Source of the DNA: Isoetes taiwanensis | Taxonomy: Eukaryota > Streptophyta > Lycopodiopsida > Isoetales > Isoetaceae | NCBI GenBank assembly: GCA_021234155.1 | Contig: JAJEKV010000281.1 | Span: forward strand, 186,001-250,000 | Length of the DNA stretch: 64,000 nt | Reading direction: 5' to 3' | Shown here: in pieces, positions 22,200-35,205 of the stretch | Layout: the number at the start of each line of letters is the position of its first letter | Position numbering within the stretch: position 1 is the stretch's first letter | Program-made: the position numbers and the translations under genes | The notes under the pieces: generated by a model | What the model was told of the DNA's origin: nothing | Database searches by the model: none | Seen by the model: the letters and a program-made list of their open reading frames with translations, nothing else

Positions 22200-24990
22200 C
22201 ATCTTTTCCATGCTCTTTTGCTGGTGTCACAAGTGAGTCTCTTTAATGTGTCTTGAGAGCAGTCCCATATGAATGCCTATTGGGAGAATCTTGAGAAGGT
22301 TTATACAGATATGATTATGGGGCCTCCCTACATGCATGAGGTTAGGACCTTGTAGTTGATCGGGAATTAATATCAACAATTGACTAAGTAGTTGCAATAA
22401 CATGTATGAGGACCTCCCGAAATTTAAGGATGTGAGAATATATAAGTCCATCGGGAGGATGAGTGACCTCCACATGTGGCACCAAAGAGAGACCTCTTAT
22501 TTTGTTGATCTATCATTATTTTTCATGCAAAGACAAGTCCCGGTTGTTGGTATTCTCTCGATGCATAACGGATAATATGATTGGTGTTTATTAGACATCA
22601 AAGATGCTGATTTCTCATCGAGAAAGAAAAAGACTTTGGTCTTTTAAAATTTTATTGTCTTTGTAGCAAGCATATTGTCGTTATAAGGGGAAGAAAAAAT
22701 GTTGTCTTAGGCTCTCCAACAATTGAAGAGACTATGCCCGTGATATAGATTCTAGAACCAGATATCTAAGAGAGTAACACTCTTTGCAGCAAGAATAGGT
22801 TGGATTACATTTACAAGGCCAAATATTTGAAGAGCAATCTGGACGGTCTTTAAGCAGATAGTGCCCTTATGCTCCTTCTCCGCCTTGTAAGAATTGCCTT
22901 TATTGCAAAAGAAAACGCCATGGGAGATCTATCAAATCTTCTCCTGTAAACTCAGCTTGAGTTGAAGAGGGAGTCGGACAGATTAAATGAAGGATGCCCT
23001 AAGGAAGAATCATGATTGGTTTAAAACATGTAACAATGGTTCTAAGCATGGGAGCAGGAAAGGGTGATCCAATTATTGCGATGAAAGAAAAGAAAAAGAA
23101 CCAAAGGTTTATTTACATTGACCCTTGTCTCAATGCGGCTTAGTTTGATACAAAATCATCGCCATTGGTCATTACCCAAAGCATTTCGGAATTTTGATAT
23201 GGTGAAATTTTGCCGATTTTACATAGATGAAACATAATCAAATTGGACTCACGAGATTAACAACTCAAGAAATTTAACAACTCCCCCACGAAGTCGTGAT
23301 TTTGTGAATTGCTCCATTACATGTCTTGAGAAACTCGAAGTCCTAAGGCATAGGGCAATTGGGGGATTTTTAACTCATTGGGGATATAATTCGACTATTG
23401 AGAGTGTAAGCATGGGACGGGCCAACAATTAGGTCAACATAATTGACGGGCCAGTTTGTTTCCTCTAGTGTTTTAATTTAATATGGAAAATATGCAGGCC
23501 ATATGGCCATGGCCAATATAGCAAGGGTATACACGTAGCGCATGTCCTGGCCATTTTATATGGCGTGAATATCGCAGGACCCATGGTGTCACATGTTGAA
23601 ATGAAAATAAGAATTAAACTATGCAGTGAAAAATTAGCGCAGATAGATGGCCCAGATCTCGGCAGAGGTGGACGGCCGAGATTGCAATCTTCGTGGTGTC
23701 ATCCTATTGGTTGGACTAAAGAAATGGACGGTCCAGATTTTGAAAAAATAGACGGCTAAGATGGCGATCCTCTTGGTTTCATCCTATTGGTTAACTTTTC
23801 CCAGCCAGCGCCAGCATGCACACAACCATGGCGGCATCCGGACGTAAGCAGTATGGAGCAAACATCCATGGCGGTAGAAACAGTGGCGGAACACACATTC
23901 GGCAGCTTTGGCAAATCAAGCAGCCTATGGCGATGGCAAATCTTTGGTAGCTATGGCGATGGCAAATCTTTGGTACCGTGGCAATGGCAAATCCGATAGG
24001 TTTTGTTATGTTCTTAGAGGCTTGTTTTTCGTTTATTTTCTAAGCTTTGTTTCTCTCGAATCCAAACTCGAAAGCATAACATTTTTCAGGACTAGGAAGC
24101 TTGATCGTGAGCCGGAAGCAGATTATTTTGCTTGGGCTTGAAGGGTTGCGCACTTCTTTGAATGCAATCGATGGAGCAATTCGCGTGATAGCGTTAGAAT
24201 AGCCGATTCATTTACGCTTTGCTATCTTTGGAGCAACAGAATCTAAATAGCTGCCCGGGTGGAATAAGCCGGTTTGTCATTTTATCCTTAGAATGATCCG
24301 CTTTTAGAAGTTTACAGATCTATGGGAAGCCCCAAAACTAGTTGGACGATTCCATTCACATGGGCGCAGCCCGATTTATTCCCTGTTAGCTCATGCAAAG
24401 TATGCCAAAGCGGCATTTTTTCTGAAGTTGAAGAGGCGGTACCGTCTTCAACATTCATCTCATCAAATGGGTTCGATTAATGCATTCTCGTATGTTATTT
24501 GCCCGGTATTGGCGTCCATTCCTTTGAATTGTTCGATTCTTGCAATCCGCAATATAAGTCTTTTATAACACAAGCTCCGCACTACCTTACGTTTCTTCAA
24601 TCCAACCCCATCCGATTTTGTTCTAGGCGTTTTCCATTTGGTACAAAAATCCCGCCCACAAACAGGGGCTTCCTTTGCATTTGGGTTCTTATAGTTTCAA
24701 TTGGTTTTGGGTCGCTATAAACAAATCCGCTAGTCAAGGCCTAAAACCGCAGTTCGTTTCCCCGCAAGACAGTCTAATGAGACCTAACAAAGATCCGTTG
24801 TGCTATTATCATTCGGTCTTTTCTAGTAATCTTTTCCCTTTGATTCTTTTGTGTCATTCTAACAAACAAGTGACAACTTTCGGGCGGCATCTAGTTGGGT
24901 GAGATGGCAGCAGGTATGATCCATTTGGGTTTCTTTTGTCTTGCATATAAACCTTTTTTGCTTCCCGTACTAACGTTTTTTTTTTTTTCA
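22200..24990. other. Unassigned; decayed repeat-like sequence
   Basis: No recognised domain. 23650-23795 contains two related blocks (GGACGG/AGAT...ATCCTATTGGTT). 23895-23998 has three copies of GGCGATGGCAAATCTTTGGTA-like units. The small ORFs in this stretch are unsupported. Confidence 0.5.
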
Positions 24991-24991
24991 A

Positions 24992-25092
24992 GGGCGGCTT
25001 TGATGAACACTAGCTATGGCGCTTTGATGAACACGACTATGGCGGTTTGATAAACACTAGCTATGACGCTTTGATGAACACCGGCCTATGGC
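24992..25092 (+). repeat. About 25-bp minisatellite, four units
   Basis: Units of the form CTTTGATGAACAC followed by TAGCTATGGCG repeat four times with small indels. There is a T-run just before. Confidence 0.85.
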
Positions 25093-25468
25093 GGATGTCG
25101 GATGCCTTTTATGTGGCTTTCGGTAGATAATGGTTTAACCGTAGTATACAACTCCTTTATGTTCCACAAAATAGGGAATGGAAGCCGTGGTGAATCTAAA
25201 ATATAACTCTATGTCATCTTGAAATGGGTGTTGCCTCTATGAAGCCCGGGGACATAGCATTGCATGCTTAAACCATCTCACGCCAAGAGGTTTGATCAAA
25301 GCCAATTAGCAGTCAATTGTGCTACATTGTTTTTAACCTTAACCATTAATTCAATTCTTTTGAACCTTAACCATTGAATGTTTTAATCTAATGTTAAAAC
25401 TTAGATTGCAATCTATTACTATGTATAAATGAGAATGGAGATAACACGGTGCCTTATGGACTTGTTTG

Positions 25469-25479
25469 GGTTCGATTCC
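25469..25479 (+). promoter_or_regulatory. Pol III B-box match, possible SINE remnant
   Basis: GGTTCGATTCC fits the B-box consensus GGTTCGANNCC exactly, and a T-run follows within 10 bases. I do not see a convincing A box at the right distance, so a tRNA-derived SINE is only a possibility. Confidence 0.3.
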
Positions 25480-27136
25480 CAAAAAGGTTTTTTTACAATA
25501 AAAAGATTAATATAAAATTCATAATATATTAGCTTTTTAAATTGTGGTTTATAGTAATTTTTATTTTAATGTGTGCCATGTGTCAACATTTGATTTGATA
25601 GAAGACATATTAAAAAAACAATACCTTCTTTTTCTACATGTAATAATAATGCTTTTTGTATTTCAAAAGTATGCCACATGTCCATATTTGATTAGCTAGA
25701 ATAATGTTTTTTTATTTAAAAAGTATGCCACGTGTCAATATCTCATTAGTTAAACAACCACATTAGAAACACACATTTTTTCTACGTGTTATAATATTTT
25801 TTTTTACATGTCTTTATTTTAGAAAAACTATAGCTAGATTTCAATAACACATGTAGGGTTTAAGAAATAAAAAAAAGACCATCGTGATTTTTTTTTTTTT
25901 TATTTTGCAAAAACAACACTTGAAACAAAGATGTCCATATTGCGAAAAAAAAAAGAACACTTGAAAACATCAATTTTCTATTTCCTACGTGTTATTTTCT
26001 TTGTAGTGTTTTATTTCTAGTGTTGTAATTTAATTTTTCAGGTGTAGTAAAATTAAAACCTACACGTGCTATTTTAAAGATAAACAACGCATGGTTCCGC
26101 CAAAAAACAACAGTGAAGGAAAAAAGTACACGTTGACAAAAATTCACAAAAACTATGTCAATTTTTTCTACGCGTGGATTTTTCTGCCAAAAAACCACTG
26201 TCTCTTTGTGCAAATCCGGATAAACAGGCCACGTGGACTTTTGGGGCCATTTTGGTGTTGTTTTTGGCATAAAACAACACTTCCGTACAACTAAAAAACA
26301 ACTGTGGACCAAAAATTGGGGTCAGTGTGGATGTTTGGCATGTCTGGAGAGGAATTGTCATCAATGCCTTGAGAAAGAGGAACGAAGGAGGAATAGCTTG
26401 TTTGGGACATTTGGCTGTAAGGCTCAAATCCTGTCATGTCTGAAAAAGAGGCAAAGCAAAAAGAAGATTAAAAACTAGGCTTGCTCTATTCTACAATGAA
26501 AACTTTAGAATATGCACAGCAACGTCAATAAACAGTTGAATGGAACATCAATGACAATGTCAAATGCCATGGAAAATTTCAGCATTAGAAAATAGGAAAA
26601 CCATGTGCATCCTAATTCAATGAGATTGATGCATGAGACACAGAAAATCAATCATCATAAGCATATTTGGAAAATACAATGAGCCAAATCTGAGGAATAC
26701 ACACAATAAAACTCCTGTTTAGAACCCTACGAATTTGAAGAACACTGACCTCTTTCAAAAAAATTCACAGAAAGGCAATGGCGCTAGCAGAGAATTTCGA
26801 TGGAGGAATTCCGATGGAGGGAAACAACAGGAATTTGCATGCTCTTGTTTTGGCAACACCGATCCATCCTTCCAAGTTTTACGGCCAAGAAGCCTTCCGA
26901 TTGGAGGATAGTTGCAGTCGTATTATGTTCCAGGGGATTTCCCCCGGAAGAAAATGGGACTCCCAGTTCGTACGGAATGAGTATGGGACATGTCTCATTT
27001 CATTGTGTGGAAAAACAAGTTCATTTTTTTTTCTGATGTGGCGGAAAGTTATTCGGTGAAAAATGAGACACTTCGGTAGTGGAAAATCACCCTAAGTGTA
27101 TCCCGCAGGGGGGTTCGAGTAAGACGCAAAAGGGAA
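25480..27136. other. AT-rich, no supported gene
   Basis: Three diverged copies of a GCCACRTGTCMAYATTTGATTAG motif occur at about 25573, 25672 and 25727, roughly 55-100 bp apart. ORFs at 26778-27059 (93 codons, + strand) and on the minus strand at 25992-26427 show no family I know. Confidence 0.5.
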
Positions 27137-27172
27137 GGGAACGCCGCATGCGGCGTAACATGCGGCGTTCCC
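27137..27172. other. Perfect 14-bp stem hairpin
   Basis: GGGAACGCCGCATG (27137-27150) pairs perfectly with CATGCGGCGTTCCC (27159-27172) across an 8-base loop. The left arm extended by four loop bases is itself a self-complementary CGCCGCATGCGGCG, so alternative folds exist. Function unknown. Confidence 0.9.
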
Positions 27173-27780
27173 TGGCACGTAACCCAAAGCACTCCAAAAA
27201 TAAAAGAGAAGATGTATCAGCTCATGGCTGAATATGAATTTTTAGTTATGCGGGTGAATCCTTACAGAAAAGAAATGAACTGTGTTTAAGGAATAGCCTA
27301 TACTTTAAGCATGGCTGAATCTGCCAAAATATGTATCTGTGAAAAGAAACTTTTTGAATACAAATTTGGAATGTCGGATGTTACATGTAAAAAAGCTTCT
27401 CTATGTAGCTTAGATCACATGCTTCTGGTGTGAATTGCTTCTTGTTTAAAGTATTATATTCTAGACCGAATGTAATCAATTAGTTATGGAACTGTGGATA
27501 CCTTCATACCTTTCTTTTATGACTCTGCAAAAATCACCTCAGATGGTATACGATAATATGAGGAAGAGACTCATGAAAGGTATTTTGACACATGCCCTCC
27601 TGGACATATACCTGAGAGGGTGGCATGTTAAACAACAACATGATTCATTCAACAACAAAGGAAAGGTGATTGCAGGCAAATCCAAGGAAGGTGGACTATG
27701 ACATGGCGGGAACCAAATCTGAACACAAATAGGATGGCGAAGGTGGTAGACTCGGGAGAAACCCAGGACAAAGGGTGACA
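27173..27780. other. No gene seen
   Basis: Short ORFs only. The sequence just before the MULE-like element (27700-27780) appears to continue on its far side (29385 onward), so the element interrupts another repeat. Confidence 0.5.
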
Positions 27781-27789
27781 GGTAAGTAA

Positions 27790-29375
27790 CAGAGTAAAAA
27801 TTAAGGACACTCAATATTTTTTATGTTATTATCCATGGGCGATTATTTGGTATTTCTAGATTTTTTTTAATTAATATGTGGGCGATTTTTTTTCGAAGAG
27901 AATTTATCCTAATCTTAGTGGGCGATTTTATTTGCTTCACGGGTTATATTTTGTCACAACTCCAGAAATGCATGTTATATTTCAAAAGCGCAGCAAAGGA
28001 AACCAAATATCACAGCATTGAGCACTTCACATGTGATATGCTCTACTTTTGATAGTTTTGATAAGGTCTCCAAATTTCCTATGATACTCCTCTTCTAAAG
28101 TAAAGGGTAGGAACGTATGCTTGACCAGTTACAACCCAATCTGGATTAGTCGAATGGTCCAAGAAAAACCTAATTCCCCTCATGAGGCATTATATATATC
28201 ACGTATTCCCTCATGGTTACATATTCGAGATAACATGACAAAAGTGACATGGAAAAAAATGTTGGTGACAAGTAGGCATGTACGAGATAACATGATTGTA
28301 AAAATGTTGGTTTCGGCGTATGTTAAAGAACATAACTTGCTATGAGATATAGGCATTGGAAAGATGAAAACACACATAGAAGAATCATGATAAGAGACAA
28401 AAATGTAAAGACTATTGTACTTACCCTTTATATTCATGGATGTAATAATATTTCTACTCCCGTGTGAGGCATGAATGTAAAATTGGACACTGGTGACGTA
28501 GACATTGAACATTTGAGGCCCTTTGACCCTGAGACTAACACACAACACTGGCACTGCCCTTTAGGCCCTACCCATTCACGAGACATTGCTTGTTGTTGTT
28601 GTATGATTACTAACACCACATTGCTTGTCGGTTCCTATCTTGACATTCACATTATAAAATGGCCTCTCAGCGTTAAAATTGTCCTAATCCGGAGTTATGC
28701 GGAGTTTCAATGGATGAAAAAACAGTTCTGCACATGAAAAAACAAGACAATGCAAAAGCACTCTCATACTTGTAACTTTCTTCACGAAGTTTCCAGAAAT
28801 TTAAGATCCTTCACGAAATAATTAAGCAATGGGGAGATCATCTTCAATCCTAAACTTGAACCTGCTAATTTGGAATGCCAAATGACACTAAAACCAAATA
28901 AGCTTCAATGAAAAAAGCATGTAGTGCTATTTGGATTCACTATGGAAGCCTACAATGGGCCTCCAGAAGATGAAGCCCTAAAAAAATCTCCGAGGTAATC
29001 CAATATGGGGTTACGAAATTTCAGCTACGAAATCTGCCCAAATCTCTGAAGCCTTAAGCCCTAATTCGAGATTTCTTAATATGGGCATGGTGATAACGGG
29101 TGATGGTATCACCTCATCAATATTTTTTTTATTTTGGGCGATTCCCTTTTCATACAAATGTTTTAAAATCATATATGGGCTAATCCTATTTTACTATGTC
29201 GATAAAAAAATTACGATGTGGGCGATTTCTTTCTCCGCAAAGATAAAAAGAATCAGAAATGGGCGATTGCAAGCCCGCGAAGTGCAAAACGGATCCTACT
29301 AATCTATCAAACCCTAATTGAAAAATATTAAAAAAAATAGCCAATTGGCGATTAATCGTCCTTAATTTTTACTCT
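27790..29375. mobile_element. MULE-like non-autonomous DNA transposon
   Basis: Terminal inverted repeats AGAGTAAAAATTAAGGAC (27791-27808) and its exact complement (29358-29375). They are flanked by a 9-bp direct repeat GGTAAGTAA (27781-27789, 29376-29384), with one extra C on the left. A 9-bp target duplication is typical of Mutator-like elements. No transposase ORF. The interior carries several TGGGCGATT motifs. The right subterminal palindrome (GGCGATTAATCG) recurs at 38925-38938, marking a related end. Confidence 0.8.
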
Positions 29376-29384
29376 GGTAAGTAA

Positions 29385-30179
29385 ATAGATGACAAAGCGG
29401 CGCCATGTTGTACAGACACATGGACAGAAAGATAAAAAGAGAATGGACGATATGCAGACGACAAAATGACAAAATATCGAGGGGGACATAACATTGGACT
29501 GGTAAGCTGGACCACTGCAAATCCAGAACACAAAAAAGGCTACAAGATCACTAGAGTAAAAGGTGGACGGGACAAGCTACGGGACAGAGAGGCTAAGCCT
29601 CCGCCGTACACCAGGATAGCGAGGGCTAGACCCACCAGCTGGTAACCTGGACCACTAAAAACTCGTTGATACCTGGAGAGCAAAATCTAACATCTATCGG
29701 GGTATGAAGAATACCCCAATTGTCAAAAAGGAGAATGGGGCAAATTATGGACTGAGGGATATAACCCCCGCCATAGGCCAGGATAGCGTCGGCCCGGCCC
29801 CCAACTGGTTCCCAGATCACCAAAATGACAGAAATGCAGAAATGCCTAAATGCTTAAACGCATAAATGCATAACTAATACGGTAGGCAACTACCGAACTA
29901 ATTGGCTCAGAGAGGGTCACCCCCGGCCAATCGACGAAGATGAAATATGAAAGTATATCGGGAAGAGAGGATCGAATAATAAAAGGAGACGGGCGGAATA
30001 ATTAATGATTAGGGGCAATTCAAAATTCAAAATTCAAAATTAAAACAGTGATTTCAAAAAGACCGTTTATAAGGATATAATATATACATCTTAAGGAAGT
30101 ATTACGGCTACATTACCAGAGGGATTCTAGCACGATAGTCCAGTCAAAAGCCACCGCAGAGTTTTTGCAATCAGAAACT
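29385..30179 (+). other. Probable retroelement leader with internal duplication
   Basis: Two imperfect copies of about 60 bp (29602-29660 and 29768-29826) share CCAGGATAGCG, a GG(C/T)-rich core, CTGGT and a final ACCAAAA/ACTAAAA. The region leads into a gag-like ORF without other ORFs, so an untranslated leader is the best guess. LTRs and primer-binding site were not found. Confidence 0.4.
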
Positions 30180-30405
30180 ATGGCCGATAACACCAACAGC
30201 AGCCAGCAGAAGAGAGCAGATGGAGCGAAGGCGCCAGTGAGCCAACAGGATCTTAGGGACTTCCTGGCACAGATGGACAAGCAGTTAGAATCGAAAATTC
30301 CGAGCATGGATGCACTCAACGCACTGGCGGAAACATGTAATCGTAATAAATTAGCCATTTCCAATATGGACGTGAGGATAGGAGAGGTGGAGAGGACGAG
30401 ATTGA
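30180..30405 (+). pseudogene. Gag-like coiled-coil ORF cut by CACTA insertion
   Basis: From ATG 30180 the frame reads MADNTNSSQQKRADGAKAPV then QQDLRDFLAQMDKQLESKI and a charged helix ending GEVERTRL. It is hydrophilic with predicted coiled coil. At 30406 a CACTA element begins. Beyond its far end (37754 onward) a shifted frame reads KKILQRLVELEK, which would extend the same coiled coil. This looks like a structural (gag-type) protein of a retroelement, but no zinc knuckle is visible, so assignment is tentative. Confidence 0.4.
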
Positions 30406-31394
30406 CACTACAAGAGGATGTGGGATATAGTGTCAACCTTTGTGACAAGCCGCAGATCTTGTGTCAATTTTGTGTCAAATGCTACTATCTTGACACAAAC
30501 TGTTTGTGTTGTGTAAAAAATGTGTCTTTATAGCGTCAAATTTTTCATCAAAGCAATGACTTCCCTTTGTCAAAATTTTAGCACTATTTGAGCAAGTTAT
30601 TGCAACAACTTCTGTACAATATTATAGCTAAGTTGTGACAATCTTTTCTTAAAACTTATAACAAAATGTTATCCGAAATTTCATCTAATATTTCAACGGA
30701 ATTTTGTGGAGCATTTGTCAACTTTATATCTCAATTTAAGTGGGTTGTTGCAACATTTTTTAAGCAATATTATAATTAAGTCACTAAAGCGCTTGCCCAA
30801 TACTTTCATACGTCATTAAACCTATAATATTGCAGCAAGGGTTATTACTTGGAATAATCCAAGAATGATGTGAATACCCAAGAACTAGTCAGACGAAGGA
30901 AAATATGTAATGGTAAAGGGTACCTGGCAAAATGAAGAAGGGAGCAAAGCGATAAAGAAGATAAGACAATGCTCAACATAAAATTATGTATACCATAGTA
31001 GTTATAGCAATAGGATTAACAATGCTGATTAATCATATGATACATGCTCACTTAGATCATGCTCAATGTCCTCTATCTCATCATCATCTAGATATAAATG
31101 AAGAGCCAAACCTCTAATTGCTTCAGAATGATCATGTACATGTCCGGTAATCTCTTCATCTTTAATATAATCCTCATCATGACCAGGAATGGCTATTGGC
31201 GAATTACATGGAGACCGGAGCAGATAAGTTGTTTCTTTATCAACCTCCTGTGTAAGTGCCAATGGTGAATCTAAAGGAACATGCTCATCGGTATCGGAAC
31301 ATGCTCATTATCATGTTTGGGTAGTCTGCAACGAATTTACTTTATGGTAGTAATAGTTGCTAATTAGGTGATAGTAGAAGCGATGTTACGCAGT

Positions 31395-31594
31395 AGCACT
31401 TCTTATGGTACATCATTATCCTAGCAATCAAATTGGCAAGAAAAAAGATGATGAAAAAGTGAACAACTCAAAGATATGTTTCAAACATAAATATAGCACT
31501 TCTTATGGTACATCATTACCCAGCAATCAAATTGGCAAGAAAAAAGATGATGAAAAAGTGAACAACTCAAAGATATGTTTCAAACATAAATATG
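31395..31594 (+). repeat. 100-bp tandem duplication
   Basis: AGCACTTCTTATGGTACATC starts at 31395 and 31495, and the copies are nearly identical. Each encodes a stretch ending in SKICFKHKY, but there is no other sign of a gene. Confidence 0.9.
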
Positions 31595-31872
31595 GTGTGA
31601 GAACTTACCTGGTTCGCCACCAATAGATTAAATCTTGATTCATCCTTCGTTCACGTTTCCACATGCATGAATGACACCCTGTGAGCCAACAGTATTTTCT
31701 CAAAATGACTAGATAATGAAAAACTTTCTAATATTCTTGTTGAGTATAAGGTCCCCATTATGGTATAAGGTATCATTACCCCAACAATGAAATCAAGAGA
31801 AACAAAAAATGACTCTAGCAGATAATGAAGTGAACCTTTCTAACATTAGCCATTACACACCATTACACACCA

Positions 31873-33724
31873 TCTTATATTATAATGTTATACCGTAAGT
31901 AGTGCATCGAGCCCTAATTTGAATGGCCGAGATCTTATAGATGCATCCGAAGGCCTAGATTTATTGCACGACTTACCAACACTGTGATTGGTCATGCTTC
32001 GATCTCTTAAGGGGAAAGGGTAAATGAAAAAGGGGAAAAAGAAAAGGGAAGTGGAAAGAGAGAATGTGAAGTGCAAAAAGGCATGGGGAAAAGGGAAAAG
32101 GGTGGGGATAAGAGAAGCGAAAAAGGCATGGAAAACGAAAAAGGGAAAGGGAACCTGGGAAAAGGGCACGAGGGAAGGACGAAGAGATAATTTGAAAAAG
32201 GTAAATGGAAAAGGTTGAAAAAAGGAGAAAATGTAGGAGAAAAAAAGCATGGAAAAGGGGAGGAGAAAAAAAGCATAGGAAAAGGAAGGAGCATGGGAAA
32301 AGGGGGAAAAAGAGAAGCATTGAGGAAAGAGGAAAAAGGAAGGGACAAATGGCATAGGAAAAGGGAAAAACAAAAAGAGAGGGAAAGGGAAGGGAAAAAA
32401 CACATCAAGAAAAGGGGAAGAGTGAAAGGTTGGAAAAATAGGGAAAAGGGAACGGACAAGGGGGAACAAGAAAAGGGTGGGGAGAGGGGAAAAGAAAAGG
32501 GGCATAGAAAAAGGGAAAGTGAGAAGAAAGAAAAAAGAAAGGGAAAAGGGGAAAAGGGAACCTAGGTAAAGGTCACACGGAAAAAGAAAGAGGGAAACGC
32601 GAAAAGGGAAGGGGGGAGGGCACGAGAGAAAAGGGAAGAGGAAAATGGTGAAGAAAGGGAAAAAAGAAAAAAGGGAAAAGAAAAGGGGCAAGAGAGAAAG
32701 GGTGGGGAAAAGAGGAAAATGGGTCTAGGTAATAAGAGAATAAAACAAATGTGCAAAACGCATGGAAAAAGGGAAGAGGAAAAGGAAAGGAAGGGAAAAA
32801 GTGCACAGGAAAAGGATCGGCAAAGGTGGAAAACGGAAAGAAAAAAATCCATCAAGAAAAGGAAACGGAAAAAGGGAAGGGAAAGGGAAGCGGGGGGAGT
32901 GATGGAGGGGAGGGAAAAGGAAAAAGGACATGAGGGAAAGGAAAAGAGAAAAGAAAAAGGAAGGGTTGAAAGAAAGGGAAAATTGCAACGGGAAGAGGGA
33001 AAAGGGTGGGAAAAGGAGGAAAAGGAAGCACGGGAAAAATAGAAAGAAGAAAAGGGTAGGAAAAAGGGCATGGGAAAAGGGAAATAGAAAAGAAAAAAGA
33101 ATGGAAAAGGGGGGAAAGAGAGAGAGGCACGGGAAAAAGGAAATGAGGAAAATGGAAAAGGGGAAGAGAAAAGGGGAACATGGAAAAGGGAAAGAGGGAA
33201 AGGGTGAGGAGATGAAAAAAGGGAAGGTAAAAAGGGCATGGAAAACGGGAGGGAGAAAAGAAAAATGGAAGGGAAAGGGCACACAAAAAAGGAGGAAAAG
33301 AGTGGGAAAAGGAGGAAAAGAGAAGGGAAAATAGGCATGGAAAAGGGCGAAAGAGTAAAAGGTTGAGAAAAAGGGAAGACATGGAAAAAGGGTGGGGAAA
33401 AGAGAAGGCATAAAAAAAGAGAAAGGGGAAGGGAAAAGGGCAAAGAAAAAAGAGAAGAGGGAAAAGGTGGAAAGGAGCAAAAGAGAAGGGAAAAAGGTTA
33501 TCGGGAACAGGGAAGGGGGAAGGAAAGGGATGGGAAAACAAGGAAACATGTGAGAAAGACGAGAAAAAAAAAGGAAAAGAAAAAAAAAAGTAGAGAAAAT
33601 AAGAAAAAATGAAATGCGGGATAGAGCAAAAGGGAAAAGGAAAGGGATAGGGCTTTTCTCACTGCATCCCAAAGCATTTACAGGCTCTCAACTTATGCGC
33701 AGCAATGCTGGGCACCATTACTAG
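31873..33724 (+). mobile_element. Non-autonomous Helitron D
   Basis: 5' end A|TCTTATATTATAATGTTAT at 31873, followed by GAGCCCTAATTTGAATGGCC. 3' hairpin GCGCAGC-AAT-GCTGGGC (33697-33713, one mismatch), then ACCATTA and CTAG (33721-33724) followed by T. The 3' terminal 14 bases ACCATTACTAG|TxG match Helitron A closely. Most of the interior is a polypurine array on the same strand as in A. No replication gene. Nested in the CACTA element. Confidence 0.8.
32009..33652 (+). repeat. Polypurine array, less regular than in Helitron A
   Basis: About 1.6 kb of GGGAAAAGG/GAAAAAGGG units with recurrent GGCATGGAAAA or GGCACGAGAAA interruptions every 30-60 bp. Open frames across it are composition artefacts. 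Confidence 0.95.
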
Positions 33725-33725
33725 T

Positions 33726-35140
33726 TGGTTCTATTGCCTAAGAACCAATAATCAGACCATCATAGTGAATATAAAATATTTGGTTCTATTACATACCGTT
33801 ACTACATGTCATTGGCTCCATTGGTTCTAAGAAGCTGACATATGAAGTGAACCTTCCTAATACATTATTACACATCATTTTTCATATTACATAAAAAAGG
33901 AATATTTACACCATACACGTTGGTACAAATAATGTACCAACGCAAGCAATTTTGCTTGGTAAGTAATTGGCGATCTAGCTAGGGCTCGCCAAGCTCCGAG
34001 CCAGGCACTTATTTGACCATGGGAACTTACTTGAAAGATATTAATTGTAATATGGAAAGAAGGATTGTTATTAAAATAAAACCAAGGGTGGAGATTTATT
34101 AGAATCTAAGGGCTAAGAACAAAAGCCCTATTTCGAATTGAAAAGGCATGAAGGCAAAGAAAAGGGGTTACGGTTGAAAGGAGGAGAACGAACGGAGGAG
34201 CGGATATAGGAGAACGGCGAGCGGATCTGGAAGGGCAGAAATGGATCAGAGAAAGAGGCAAACCAGGCAGGAAGCATTTAAGGGAAGTGGCCGACCAGAT
34301 AAGGTGCAGACATAGCAGATTTAGGGAGGCCGACCATTATTCTGTTAGAGAGCAGGAAGAGTAGAAGCATATCAGAGATTTCGAGGAAGCAAATCCGACC
34401 AGACCAGTGCAGAACCATGGAGAGTCACCAGAAGATCTGATAATTTTATGGTCGTTGGTTGTGGCTATTAAGAGATAAGTCTATCCATTATTCTGTTATG
34501 CAAATCTGAACTATGTATATTATTCTTGTTTATTATCAAGCTTGTTGTGATGCATTTCCGTTACTGTTAGATTATGGCTTGATTGTGAGATAAAACTGGT
34601 GGATATTTGGTTTATTCATATTGAATATACTGCCGATAACTCTGTTTGTTCTCAGATTATTTGTTATGAATAGCATACTCTGAATAGTTAATCATTAATG
34701 CTGCATTCCATTACGATGTTAATTGTTGTCACTGGTTTTGAAAATGATTTATTGCCCTTGCCTAAGAGGTTAGAAAAAACTGATTTTATTCTGTTGTGAA
34801 TGTGTATTGATTGACATAGTGTATATCTTATTACCTGGTTTGAAGCTGTTCAATCCCGCCACTAAATAACCGGTAATTTTTCTACTCTGAACATAATGAC
34901 GAATGCAGGGAAGCTAGTGCATGAATATCTTAAGATGTTCCTGGGTATTACCAATTAGATATTTTATATTGCCTTAACCTGGGTAGGACTTCAATGTCTG
35001 TCATCTACACACGAAAACCCTTTACAGTCTCTTACAAGGAGGAGAGAGAGTATCAGACACACCACTTATGATTGGACTGCGAGATTAGATGGCTGAATGT
35101 TTAAAGAACCTTTAGAGGACTGACAACCTTCTACATTACC
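33726..35140. other. CACTA interior, no supported gene
   Basis: Follows Helitron D. A purine-rich stretch at 34080-34440 could be transcribed leader, but I see no ORF or domain. Confidence 0.45.
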
Positions 35141-35205
35141 ATTTGTGTCCTTGCTTTCTCATATTTTGTTATTTGCTATTGATTCTCTTTCGGCCGATTC
35201 TATTG

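Noticed and set aside
26778-27059. 93-codon ORF as a gene
   Set aside because: No recognisable domain, an overlapping ORF of similar length in another frame, and no splice or promoter evidence.
27137-27172. Rho-independent-type terminator
   Set aside because: No T-tract follows, and this is a plant nuclear region.
31888-33672. Similar long ORFs in the second purine array
   Set aside because: Same composition artefact, inside Helitron D.
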